The position numbers and the translations under genes are program-made. Shown piece by piece: positions 51,488-60,108 of a stretch of DNA of 64,000 bases; the first letter of the stretch is position 1; every line of letters begins with the position of its first letter. The stretch is from JAFDZW01 sp038229915 (GTDB taxonomy: Bacteria; Bacteroidota; Ignavibacteria; Palsa-1295). The notes under the pieces were generated by a model. That model was not told the origin of the DNA. It made no database searches and was given only the letters and a program-made list of their open reading frames with translations. The stretch is from NCBI GenBank assembly GCA_038229915.1, contig JBBRNY010000001.1, positions 62,001 to 126,000 on the forward strand, written 5' to 3'.

Positions 51488-52924
51488 ATGAGTACATCCA
51501 TCGTCTGGCTGCGCCGCAATCTTCGTCTTGATGACAACAGAGTTCTTGTTCGTGCAGTGCAGGAATCAGATCACGTCATCCCTGTTTATTTTTGGGATAC
51601 CGATCACCTATCGAATCAATGTGCCAATCGCCTCGGATTTATTCTTGAATCGGCTAAAGAATTAACTACTACCTTCGATAGCGCAGGTTCGCGCCTTCTC
51701 ATTCGTTGCGGAAACGTTGCCGCAGAACTTGTGAAGCTCGTCAAAGAGACCGGGGCAACGACAGTTCACATTGATCGTAATTACGAAGCATACGAGATCA
51801 AACGCGATCAAGATTGCAAAAAAGCAATTGCAGAACTTGGTGCCACGTTGATTGAAATAAAAGAGAATGTCCTCTTTGATAGCGGCGAAGTAAAAACAAA
51901 AGAGGGAAAACCTTACACCGTTTTTACACCTTTCAAAAAATCGGTGTGGGAGAGAATTACAACTGAGTCTGTCGAAACAATTACTCCAAAAGACCTGAAG
52001 CCGGCAAAAAATATTTCCTCTTTTGAAAGTCATTCACTCCCTGATCTCGCAGTGTTAGATCGCTCAACACTTTCGCCAGAGAGAATTCAATTCGGTGGAA
52101 GTAATGAAGCCGAAACACGTTGGGTAATTTTTAAAGAGACGGGAATAAAGAATTACAAAGCGCATCGCGATATACTTGCGATGAGCGTCGGCACATCGAA
52201 ACTCTCGCCACATCTGAAATATGGCACCATCTCGATTCGCAAACTTGCTCGTGAAGCATTAGCGCTTTCGCAAGATACTGATTCTGCCGAGGGGGCGAAC
52301 ACGTATATCAACGAGTTGCTGTGGCGCGAATTCTATTATAATATTTTAATGTCGTTTCCGCAGGTCGAGCACTCGGCATTTCAGAAAAAATATGACGGCA
52401 TTCGTTGGCAGCATAACGATATATATCTTGAAGCATGGAAAGCAGGCAAGACCGGAGTGCCGATCATCGATGCGGCAATGCGCGAACTGCACGAAACGGG
52501 TTGGATGCACAACCGAGCACGAATGATCGTCGCAAGTTTCTTGACGAAAGATCTTCTCATCAATTGGCAAGAAGGCGAATTGCATTTTATGTCGTGGCTC
52601 ACCGATGGCGACATTGCCCAGAACAACGGTGGCTGGCAATGGTCGGCTTCGACGGGTACTGATGCGCAGCCATATTATCGTATTTTTAATCCGTATCTGC
52701 AATCAAAACGTTTCGACCCTGATGGAGAGTATATCAAACGATATGTGCCGGAGCTAAAAAACCTTCCGATCAAATTTCTTCACGAGCCGCATCTGATGAC
52801 ACCGCTCGATCAAGCGTCGTATGGATGTAGGATAGGCGAAGACTATCCCTTTCCAATAGTTGATCATTATGTGCAACGAGAAAAGGCAAAAGCGATGTTT
52901 GAAGCGTTGAAAGAACGCTTGTAA
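51488..52924 (+). CDS. phrB: Deoxyribodipyrimidine photolyase
   Basis: FAD-dependent light-driven DNA repair enzyme (cyclobutane pyrimidine dimer photolyase class I type), 478 residues. The antenna-binding alpha/beta domain is about 1-130 (STSIVWLRRNLRLDDNRVL), and the FAD-binding helical domain is about 200-478, with ETGWMHNRARMIVASFL, GELHFMSWLTDGDIAQNNGG and the adjacent WQWSASTGTDAQPYYRIFNP. The start is ATG 51488, directly after the terminator. Class I photolyase is favoured over cryptochrome. Confidence 0.94.
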   Translation: MSTSIVWLRRNLRLDDNRVLVRAVQESDHVIPVYFWDTDHLSNQCANRLGFILESAKELTTTFDSAGSRLLIRCGNVAAELVKLVKETGATTVHIDRNYEAYEIKRDQDCKKAIAELGATLIEIKENVLFDSGEVKTKEGKPYTVFTPFKKSVWERITTESVETITPKDLKPAKNISSFESHSLPDLAVLDRSTLSPERIQFGGSNEAETRWVIFKETGIKNYKAHRDILAMSVGTSKLSPHLKYGTISIRKLAREALALSQDTDSAEGANTYINELLWREFYYNILMSFPQVEHSAFQKKYDGIRWQHNDIYLEAWKAGKTGVPIIDAAMRELHETGWMHNRARMIVASFLTKDLLINWQEGELHFMSWLTDGDIAQNNGGWQWSASTGTDAQPYYRIFNPYLQSKRFDPDGEYIKRYVPELKNLPIKFLHEPHLMTPLDQASYGCRIGEDYPFPIVDHYVQREKAKAMFEALKERL

Positions 52925-52931
52925 AACCGTA

Positions 52932-53150
52932 ATGACATCGAAGCAAATGGTACCACGTCTTGCACTGATCCTGATTTTTCTCTGTGGCTCGATCTTCGCC
53001 TATATCGAGAGCGTCTATATGCGCGACCACGCCGCATTCCTCGGCGATAAAAGCAGTTCGGTCGTTTTTTGGATGTGGGTGTACCGAGCAATAGCCGTCG
53101 CAAGTTTCTTCGCTGCCTCATTTTTCAGCGGAGCTTTTTTTAGACGGTAG
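52932..53150 (+). CDS. Small two-helix membrane protein, 72 aa
   Basis: Lies 7 bp after the photolyase stop. Two predicted helices (about 8-26 and 45-65) flank a short, charged loop (ESVYMRDHAAFLGDKSS). The C-terminus is FFRR. No family recognised. The close spacing and reading direction suggest it is co-transcribed with the photolyase. Confidence 0.55.
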   Translation: MTSKQMVPRLALILIFLCGSIFAYIESVYMRDHAAFLGDKSSSVVFWMWVYRAIAVASFFAASFFSGAFFRR

Positions 53151-53215
53151 CCCTCAACGAAAACTAATACCCCCAATTTGCGGTTTATTAACCTGATTAT
53201 TAAAATATAACGACT

Positions 53216-53314
53216 ATGGTAATATTTTTTGGGGTGATGGTTTTGTCGATGGGAGGCATCGTGTATGTCTGCTTTAAGGACGTGTGGGCAGAAAAAAAGA
53301 AGCTCGCGAAATAA
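53216..53314 (+). CDS. Possible 32-aa single-helix membrane peptide
   Basis: ATG 53216 to TAA 53314 encodes one hydrophobic helix (IFFGVMVLSMGGIVYVCF) followed by a basic tail (KDVWAEKKKLAK). The positive tail gives a clear topology. It is short, with no Shine-Dalgarno site, and overlaps no other gene, so it may also be chance. Confidence 0.35.
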   Translation: MVIFFGVMVLSMGGIVYVCFKDVWAEKKKLAK

Positions 53315-53316
53315 AT

Positions 53317-53703
53317 TTAGAGCGGCAATAGCCCGACCAGGCCGCAAAGGAGCCCAATGAGCGAAGCTCGGACGATCATCGCGTTTCGCTTTTTTAAGTC
53401 CAACTCTTTATAAAGATCATTCACGATCTTAGTTTTTTTCAGATCGATCTCCGTGCTTCTCGTAGTGGCATTGACCACACAAAACTGTTCTTTTACCTGA
53501 AGATAATTCAGTACTGCCCCGAAGCCGAACCCTGCCGCCGCGATTGCCCGAAACACCGGCTCGATGTGCATCACAAACATCCCTACAACAACAACAACCC
53601 CTGTGACGGCTACGATATAGCCCAGCTTCCTTCGTGCACTGACCCCTGCTGAATCGATATTGCAAACCCCTGGATGATACGTAAATGCTGTTGCTTTTGC
53701 CAT
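53317..53703 (-). CDS. Small membrane protein, 128 aa
   Basis: From ATG 53703 (128 residues), which overlaps the NamZ stop codon by one base (TAATG). A longer frame from 53763 would overlap NamZ by 60 bp. The N-terminal motif FTYHPGVCNIDSAGVSARRK, then two helices (about 28-45 and 50-65) and a C-terminal helix (about 110-128) recall a poorly studied family with a CNI...RRR segment near TM1. Function unknown; it is probably co-expressed with NamZ. Confidence 0.7.
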   Translation of the reverse strand: MAKATAFTYHPGVCNIDSAGVSARRKLGYIVAVTGVVVVVGMFVMHIEPVFRAIAAAGFGFGAVLNYLQVKEQFCVVNATTRSTEIDLKKTKIVNDLYKELDLKKRNAMIVRASLIGLLCGLVGLLPL

Positions 53704-54938
53704 TACTGATAGAGTAAATATTTCTTGCGTTGTATACGAAAACGAGATTCGTCCTGCTTCCATAATGCTATTACGGACTCAGGTGATGTTGCGGTTTGGA
53801 AGGCCTTTAGGATTGCGGTCGTCCCCGTGACCTTCTCGAACATTCGTTTCGATGAAAACACTACAGCCGAATAGGCTTTCGCAAAATTAGTATCTTTCAG
53901 TAATGCTGTGAATATCTTGAATTGTGCTTGATAAAGCGATTTGATCGTGCGAATGTTTTTTGGTAATGTGATCGCAACACCGTGATAGGTCTTTTGCGAA
54001 TCGGCATAGGGCACGGTAAAATCTTCCGCATTAATAAATAGCTCCGGTGAGATAGCGCGCTTCGCGGCATCAAGCAACACCTCGGTCGGAACAAGTCGCG
54101 AGCCGAGTCTGAGAAACGGCGTATCAGAACCGATACCAACCGAGAGCACGCCAAGCTCGCCGATAGCGCCAAACATCGCCGCACCGACGGCACTTTCGAA
54201 CGTCGGAATGTTTGGGCTTGGTGCAGTCCAATCAAGTCCGGTCTCGCGCCATGTCATCGTGCGTTTCCAATCGGACATTGCGATCACCGTTAGCTTGAGT
54301 TTTGTAGCTGACTTAAACCACCTCTCACCCACAGCCATTTTCGCAATTTCGCCGAGAGTCATTCCATGAATATACGGGATCGGTACTTGCCCGACAAACG
54401 AGCGAAGTGTTGTATCAAGAATATTACCTTCGATGCGATCACCCCCAATTGGATTAGGACGATCGAGCACTACAAACTCGATCTTGTTTTCGGCGGCCGC
54501 CTCCATCGCAAGGATCATCGTCGAGAGATAGGTATATGGTCTGACGCCAATGTCTTGAATATCAAAGACGAGCACATCAATTCCGCGGAGCATTTTTTTT
54601 GTCGGCTTTCGGGTCGAGCCATACAGCGAATAGACAGGGATGCCGCGATAGCTCGTTGCCGTGTCGCTCGTAGCACCGGCTTTACGAACCCCCGAAAACC
54701 CATGCTCAGGCGAAAAAAGAGCAACCAACTCCAAAGGATTGTCTAAAAACACATCCGGACCAAACTCCCCGTCGTTCGTGCGCGAGGTCTGGTTACAGAT
54801 CAAACCGACGGGTTTGGATGACAAGATCGAATGCTCGCTCGATGCCAATAGGTCGAGCCCAGTTTTGGTAAGGCCAATAGCCGAGGACGAAACAAAGCAG
54901 AAAAAAACCGTGAATGCAACAAAGTGAAAGCGTGGCAT
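53703..54938 (-). CDS. DUF1343 protein, NamZ-like exo-beta-N-acetylmuramidase
   Basis: Exported DUF1343-family protein of 411 residues from ATG 54938 with a signal peptide ending near residue 20. The pattern SKPVGLICNQTSRT, SPEHGFSGV, VYSLYGSTRKPTKKML, DVLVFDIQDIGVRPYTY, and VLDRPNPIGGDRIEG covers the catalytic domain. In Bacteroides and Bacillus, NamZ removes terminal MurNAc from peptidoglycan fragments for recycling. The gene overlaps the small membrane protein gene downstream. Confidence 0.88.
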   Translation of the reverse strand: MPRFHFVAFTVFFCFVSSSAIGLTKTGLDLLASSEHSILSSKPVGLICNQTSRTNDGEFGPDVFLDNPLELVALFSPEHGFSGVRKAGATSDTATSYRGIPVYSLYGSTRKPTKKMLRGIDVLVFDIQDIGVRPYTYLSTMILAMEAAAENKIEFVVLDRPNPIGGDRIEGNILDTTLRSFVGQVPIPYIHGMTLGEIAKMAVGERWFKSATKLKLTVIAMSDWKRTMTWRETGLDWTAPSPNIPTFESAVGAAMFGAIGELGVLSVGIGSDTPFLRLGSRLVPTEVLLDAAKRAISPELFINAEDFTVPYADSQKTYHGVAITLPKNIRTIKSLYQAQFKIFTALLKDTNFAKAYSAVVFSSKRMFEKVTGTTAILKAFQTATSPESVIALWKQDESRFRIQRKKYLLYQ

Positions 54939-55048
54939 TAATTTACTTGATATTTTGTCGTAGTATAACAAGTATAGAGCTTGTGGGTTCTTTTTGGATG
55001 GTTGTTTATCGGGGTGAGATAGCGATTTTAGAAAAACGATAATCACTT

Positions 55049-56044
55049 ATGAATATTTCTTTTTTAGCTATATTTTTTTTAAGTATACTATTTGGAAGCT
55101 CAACTGCACAATTTCCACGGGTAAGCGGCGCGCCAACTTCAAACAGTTGTTATAGATTTAAAGTGGATCAGCTAACCTATAGTCCACCATTAAAAATGGA
55201 TATGTCGTACCAGACGTTACTAGGGTACATCTATTTTGATAGCCTCTTGAGGAATATTTCAAACTACAAACAGATAGATACCTTTTTAAGTAAGATCAAT
55301 AACTTTGATAGACTAAAATATTTTGATGCCTTACTATATGCAATGCAAGATTATGATGCGATCCTTTTCGACGAATTTTGTCTTGCAGCAAATTCTGTAA
55401 ATAGCAATTATCACTCCAACCCCCTCGATATTTTGGGGGATTATTATCAGAAAGCAAAAAAAATATCAGTGCCAATTAAACATAAACTGCTTGTTCTGAC
55501 CGGGATAATTCAACGGATAAAAATTAAAAACATCACCGAGGATATAGACACATTCTGCCATTCTCCTGTTCATCCATTACCAAAATTATGTATCACAGCA
55601 GAAGTACTGGATACCATAAAAGGAAAACATTTTGTTTCTATAAATTGCAGTACATTAGGGGTGCCTGCAAATCCATGCATCAATTTCTCCTATTCACCAC
55701 TTTGGGATTATTCAGGTGAAGAATCAATTGAAATTACACATCTTGTATATGACTCTATTACGGGGACCGCTAGGACGAGGCATCCGTATGGCTCAAATTT
55801 TCTAAAAATTGATTCAGAGTATATATGTTTTCTAGGCGATGTAATGTATGATAATGACGGCCAATTTTCTTATTATAATTATTCGCCTGAAAGAGCCCCT
55901 GGATTACATGGAGGGTTTTTACCTATAAGTTCAAGTGGCTATGTTAAGGACCAAAGCAATATTTTTGGATATGGCACAAGTGTACCCAAAAGTGTATTTA
56001 TTGATTCACTCCGCCAAGATATATATTCCATTTTACATCCTTAA
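55049..56044 (+). CDS. Hypothetical exported protein, AT-rich, 331 aa
   Basis: No family recognised. Signal peptide ends around SSTAQ (residue 21). Long stretches rich in Lys, Ile, Asn and Tyr; two helical segments around 85-165, then a beta-rich part with paired Cys residues at about 170-210. The gene is flanked by minus-strand genes on both sides and is visibly more AT-rich than them, like the 1331-aa gene at 10.6 kb. It stops just before the convergent rpoN gene. It may be recently acquired. Confidence 0.7.
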   Translation: MNISFLAIFFLSILFGSSTAQFPRVSGAPTSNSCYRFKVDQLTYSPPLKMDMSYQTLLGYIYFDSLLRNISNYKQIDTFLSKINNFDRLKYFDALLYAMQDYDAILFDEFCLAANSVNSNYHSNPLDILGDYYQKAKKISVPIKHKLLVLTGIIQRIKIKNITEDIDTFCHSPVHPLPKLCITAEVLDTIKGKHFVSINCSTLGVPANPCINFSYSPLWDYSGEESIEITHLVYDSITGTARTRHPYGSNFLKIDSEYICFLGDVMYDNDGQFSYYNYSPERAPGLHGGFLPISSSGYVKDQSNIFGYGTSVPKSVFIDSLRQDIYSILHP

Positions 56045-56049
56045 CAACC

Positions 56050-57591
56050 CTAAACAATCCGCTTCCGCATTCTCGCTACTGGGATGTTCATTTGTTCGCG
56101 GTATTTGGCAACGGTTCGGCGTGCGAGGTCATAGCCGTCAGCGTGGAGCATATCGGCGAGTTGGTCGTCGGTCAGGGGTTTCATCGGGTCTTCGCCTTGG
56201 ATCATTTCTTTGATGCGGCCTTTGACAACTTTGTTCGAGATGAGTTCTGCCGCGACATCAGCGCCATCGCCACCGAGAGGAATAGACTCGCTGAAGAAAT
56301 ATTTTAATTCATAGACGCCAAAATCACACTGACAATACTTGCCGTTGACCACACGGCAGATCGTCGAAATATCCATCGAGATCTCTTCGGCAATATTTTT
56401 ATAGATCAGCGGCTTGAGATACTTTTCGCCTTTGATAAAAAATTCTTCCTGCTTTGCAACGATCGTCTGCATCACCGCCAGCAATGTTTTGCGTCGCTGA
56501 TAGTACGCAAGCACAAATGCTTTTGCCGACTCGAATTTCTTATTAATAAATTCTTTTGCATCATCAGAAAGCGGTCTGCCGACTGCGGCTTTATTCTTCT
56601 TCGTCAGCTCTTTATATGACGCATTGATCCTGATAGAAGGCACTCCGCGCTCATTGAGCGTGATAATAAACTCTTTGGAGTCCGGGGTCTTCTCAATATA
56701 AAAATCTGGTGTGATATAACGACGGCTTTCGGCAGATGTTGCCGATGGTGCGCCGGGTTTTGGGTTGAGGCGTTGTACCAGATCAAGCGCCGGCTTGAGC
56801 TCAGCTAATTCTAAATGAAGCTTCTTTGCAAGGAGCTGATAATTCTTTTTAATAAAGAGATCGAAGTGCTCACGAAGAATATTTAATGCAAGATGTTTTG
56901 CCGGATGCTGTTCGCTCATGACCTCAAGTTGCACGAGCAAACACTCTTGCAAATTGCGCGATGCAATGCCGATCGGGTCGAGATGCTGTATGCGACGAAG
57001 TAATTTTTCCGATTCAGGAATAGTATATTCCTCACCGTAATAGACAGTGGTGTCTTGCACTACTTGATCGAGCGGAATAGCTAAATATCCGTTCTCGTCA
57101 AGCGAGCCAATGATTTCCTCGGCAAGTACGCGTAACCGATTAGAGAGTTCGAGGTGAGAAAGCTGAGTGTTGAGGGATTCTGTTAGCGTTTCTTCGGCGG
57201 CTTGGCCACGATCTTCTCGGTCTTCGTCGTCGTTGTTTCTGAGTCTCGGGGCTTTGAAGCCTTCGAGCTCGTCGTTCATAAAATCTTCGAGCGAGTAGTC
57301 GTTGTCTTTATCGTTATCAGATGAGTCAGCAGTTTGCTGTTGCTCCTGCTCAATTCGGTCGCTGCGGTCATCGGCAGGAGTTGTCGCAATGATACTGGAT
57401 TCGACCGAAGCGCCAAGGGTATCTTCGGGGAGTTCGTCTTCGGGCACTTCTTCGAGCATCGGATTTTCTTCGAGCTCTTCTTTAATGCGCTCTTCGAGTT
57501 GCGCCGACGGAAGTTGCAACAACTTTAAGTATTGCACCTGCACCGGCGTGAGCCGTTGGTGCATACCTTGACGTTGGCGCAATTGGAGCAT
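56050..57591 (-). CDS. rpoN: RNA polymerase sigma-54 factor
   Basis: Sigma factor N, 513 residues. Region I is Gln/Glu-rich (about 1-50, LQLPSAQLEERIKEELEENP), region II is acidic (60-130), core-binding region about 140-330, and the RpoN box ARRTVAKYRE is at 490-499. It directs transcription that needs AAA+ activators and -24/-12 promoters. None of the visible genes here shows an obvious -24/-12 site; no activator gene seen. Start ATG with MLQLRQRQ opening is standard. Confidence 0.97.
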   Translation of the reverse strand: MLQLRQRQGMHQRLTPVQVQYLKLLQLPSAQLEERIKEELEENPMLEEVPEDELPEDTLGASVESSIIATTPADDRSDRIEQEQQQTADSSDNDKDNDYSLEDFMNDELEGFKAPRLRNNDDEDREDRGQAAEETLTESLNTQLSHLELSNRLRVLAEEIIGSLDENGYLAIPLDQVVQDTTVYYGEEYTIPESEKLLRRIQHLDPIGIASRNLQECLLVQLEVMSEQHPAKHLALNILREHFDLFIKKNYQLLAKKLHLELAELKPALDLVQRLNPKPGAPSATSAESRRYITPDFYIEKTPDSKEFIITLNERGVPSIRINASYKELTKKNKAAVGRPLSDDAKEFINKKFESAKAFVLAYYQRRKTLLAVMQTIVAKQEEFFIKGEKYLKPLIYKNIAEEISMDISTICRVVNGKYCQCDFGVYELKYFFSESIPLGGDGADVAAELISNKVVKGRIKEMIQGEDPMKPLTDDQLADMLHADGYDLARRTVAKYREQMNIPVARMRKRIV

Positions 57592-57656
57592 TCTCTATAC
57601 TACCCTTCTTTTCGTGTGTTAAGCAAAAATCGTACCAATGTTAATTGATAAATAGG

Positions 57657-57694
57657 GCAAAAAAATTCCGCGATCTATAGAAATCGCGGAATTT
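57657..57694 (-). terminator. Terminator after the bacilliredoxin gene
   Basis: A perfect 12-bp inverted repeat, AAATTCCGCGAT (57663-57674 with 57683-57694), with an 8-nt loop; on the minus strand it is followed by a run of seven T. Confidence 0.85.
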
Positions 57695-57718
57695 CGATCA
57701 TTTCGTAGATCAGCTGAA

Positions 57719-58126
57719 TTATAAAGCGTCTAATGCGCGGGTAATCTCTTCTGCGATCGTTTCGGGCGATTTGCCTTCGATCTGCCAGCGCTCGAGCATC
57801 CAAACAAGCTTGCCATCGCGAATTATCGCCATTTGGGGCGAAGATGGCGGAAAGCCTACGAAGAATTGTCTTGCACGAGCAACAGCTTCAGTATCGTTGC
57901 CGGCTAGTGCGGTGATAAATTTATCCGGCTGTTTGCTATGTTGCATCGCCATTTTCAGTGCCGGTCTGGCACCTCCGGCGGCACAACCACAGACTGAATT
58001 AATAAACACCAAGGCAGTGCCAGGTGCATTTAATTCGGTTTCAACTCCTTCGGCAGTGCGTACTTCTTTTGCTCCGAGCGAGGTAACCTCATCACGAAAC
58101 GGTTGCACTAAGATCGGGTCATACAT
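57719..58126 (-). CDS. BrxA/BrxB-family bacilliredoxin
   Basis: Thioredoxin-fold protein of 135 residues that removes bacillithiol from mixed disulfides in Firmicutes and occurs in Bacteroidota. The CGC active site is at 46-48 (NSVCGCAAGGARP), followed by the KFITALAGNDTEAVARARQF and FFVGFPPSSP segments that mark the family. Presence suggests bacillithiol-type redox homeostasis, but biosynthesis genes are not in the window. Candidate promoter box at 58149. Confidence 0.93.
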   Translation of the reverse strand: MYDPILVQPFRDEVTSLGAKEVRTAEGVETELNAPGTALVFINSVCGCAAGGARPALKMAMQHSKQPDKFITALAGNDTEAVARARQFFVGFPPSSPQMAIIRDGKLVWMLERWQIEGKSPETIAEEITRALDAL

Positions 58127-58148
58127 ATTAATTTTCCTTTCCTATTTT

Positions 58149-58156
58149 CAAATATA
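58149..58156 (-). promoter_or_regulatory. Candidate -7 box for the bacilliredoxin gene
   Basis: Minus-strand TATATTTG, 23 bp before the start codon, in the same CCGTATATTTG context as at 28815 and 31122. No clear -33 TTTG. Confidence 0.45.
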
Positions 58157-58202
58157 CGGCTCTCTAACAGTAGTATACGTAATTGTGCTCCGCTGTTACT
58201 CG

Positions 58203-58388
58203 CTATTTTTTTATGTAGCCGCCACGCAGTATCCATACAAAGTAATATCCTATCCCAACCGACGCGGCAAGTGATAGAATACCGAGGATCATATTACCGT
58301 TTTCCCGTGATAATTCTTTGATTCCGAGGAACACAAAGAACACCAGTGCAAAGCCGATCAATATTTTATGTGCCGTTAGTAAACGCAT
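58203..58388 (-). CDS. Small two-helix membrane protein, 61 aa
   Basis: Two predicted helices (about 8-24 and 33-55) joined by a charged turn (KELSRENGN), with a basic C-terminus GGYIKK. Ends 76 bp before the bacilliredoxin start codon and borders the candidate origin region. No family recognised. Confidence 0.55.
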   Translation of the reverse strand: MRLLTAHKILIGFALVFFVFLGIKELSRENGNMILGILSLAASVGIGYYFVWILRGGYIKK

Positions 58389-58754
58389 AGTCGTATAGAG
58401 TTAGGTGGTTCTTCACAAGTTCGTGCTTGTCGTATGGATAACATCTGTATCATAATAAATCAATTCATTGATAACTTGTCAGGAACATTGTGTACGGGTG
58501 TTGGTAAAAAAAATGTTAACTGTATAACCTGTAGATAATATCTGTGGATGTGGACGAGGTTCTGTCTATCCACATGTGAACATATACCTTCATAACTTGT
58601 TATCATACTTCTTTAGTGCGGTACTACGCCCTGTGAGTGTTGCGTACACATCGTTATACACATACCCACAGCCTTTATAATAAGTATTATTCTTTTTTTA
58701 AACTTTTTTAAATAAGAATAATAAATAAGAATACGTTAACAACTCGTCGTTTCT
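58389..58754. other. 366-bp non-coding region with DnaA-box-like sites and an AT-rich tract (candidate oriC)
   Basis: No gene is seen. It holds TTATACACA (58654-58662, an exact TTATNCACA), CTATCCACA (58566-58574) and TATGGATAA, the reverse of TTATCCATA (58433-58441), each one mismatch from TTATCCACA, plus two weaker sites near 58543 and 58662. A tract of about 65 bp (58672-58735) is almost pure A/T and contains direct repeats AATAAGAATA (58711, 58724) and a 10-bp inverted repeat TATTATTCTT (58685-58694 with 58714-58723). Flanking genes diverge. This fits a replication origin with an unwinding region, but could also be a promoter region. Confidence 0.4.
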
Positions 58755-60062
58755 ATGAATATATCCATTATCGGTACAGGATATGTAGGATTAGTCACCG
58801 GAGCAGGTCTTGCTGAAACCGGGCATACAGTAATGTGTATGGATATCGTGCAAGAAAAGATCGAAATGCTTCGCAAAGGCGAAATACCGATCTATGAGCC
58901 AAGTCTCGAAGAAATGGTACGTTTCAACACGACCGAAGGCCGTTTGAGTTTTACCAATAGTTACGAAGAAGCCGTCGCAAACGCAAAAGTGATCTTCTTT
59001 GCATTACCAACCCCTCAGGGTGATGACGGATCTGCCGATCTTTCGAGGATTATGCAATGTGCCGAAACAATAGCGAAACTCATCACTGAGCCGACAGTGA
59101 TCGTCAATAAATCCACAGTCCCTGTCGGAACGGCAGAGAAAGTAAAAAATATTTTTAAAGCACACACCAAGATACCGGTCGAGGTAGTATCCAACCCGGA
59201 ATTTTTGAAAGAAGGTGCAGCCGTACAAGATTTTATGAAGCCCGACCGGATCGTGATCGGCTCTTCGAGCGAAACAGCAATCGAGGTGATGCAGGAGCTA
59301 TACGAGCCATTCGTACGCACCGGAAACCCGATCTATGTTATGGACGAAAAAAGTGCGGAGCTTACCAAGTATGCCGCAAATGCGATGCTCGCAGTTCGTA
59401 TCTCTTTTATGAACGAGATCGCAAATATTTGTGATCGTGTTGGCGCTGATGTCGATAAAGTGCGCAAAGGTATTGGCTCGGATGCACGTATCGGTCCGCA
59501 ATTTCTTTTTCCCGGAGTTGGATATGGTGGTAGTTGCTTCCCGAAAGATGTGAGCGCAATTGTAAAGACGGCGCAGGATTATGATTACGAATTTAAAATA
59601 TTGAAATCGGTTCAGGAAGTTAATGTTCTTCAGAAAAAAATTCTGGTGCAAAAAATTCTTGAGCACTATAAAGGGAATATCTCCGGAAAGACTTTTGCCT
59701 TGTGGGGTTTATCATTCAAACCAAAGACCGATGATATTCGCGAAGCACCAGCAATCGAGATCATCAAAGCATTGATAGCCCACGGAGCAAAAGTACAAGC
59801 CAGTGATCCGGTAGCTATCGAGGCAGTAATGAAAATTTTACCGGAGACCGATCAGCTCCGCTATCGCAGAAGAAACACGAAAACGCTCGAAGGTGCCGAT
59901 GCATTGGTTGTCGTGACCGAATGGAATGAATTCCGCAACCCGGATCTTACAATGCTCGCCAGTTCACTCAACGATAAAGTGATATTTGACGGAAGAAATA
60001 TCTATGATCCGGAAAAGATCAAAGAGCACGGATTGATGTATTACGGAATCGGAAGACGCTAA
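58755..60062 (+). CDS. ugd: UDP-glucose 6-dehydrogenase
   Basis: Oxidises UDP-glucose to UDP-glucuronate for polysaccharide or lipid A modification; 435 residues. The NAD-binding GTGYVGLVTG is at 7-16, and the catalytic Cys is C261 in GVGYGGSCFPKD. C-terminal UDP-binding domain includes LWGLSFKPKTDDIREAP (about 317-333). It is the first of three genes that look like a nucleotide-sugar pathway, followed 46 bp later by UDP-xylose synthase. Confidence 0.97.
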   Translation: MNISIIGTGYVGLVTGAGLAETGHTVMCMDIVQEKIEMLRKGEIPIYEPSLEEMVRFNTTEGRLSFTNSYEEAVANAKVIFFALPTPQGDDGSADLSRIMQCAETIAKLITEPTVIVNKSTVPVGTAEKVKNIFKAHTKIPVEVVSNPEFLKEGAAVQDFMKPDRIVIGSSSETAIEVMQELYEPFVRTGNPIYVMDEKSAELTKYAANAMLAVRISFMNEIANICDRVGADVDKVRKGIGSDARIGPQFLFPGVGYGGSCFPKDVSAIVKTAQDYDYEFKILKSVQEVNVLQKKILVQKILEHYKGNISGKTFALWGLSFKPKTDDIREAPAIEIIKALIAHGAKVQASDPVAIEAVMKILPETDQLRYRRRNTKTLEGADALVVVTEWNEFRNPDLTMLASSLNDKVIFDGRNIYDPEKIKEHGLMYYGIGRR

Positions 60063-60108
60063 TTTATATTTGTTGTTACTGTATATCCAATAACTGGAAA
60101 ATTTTCTC

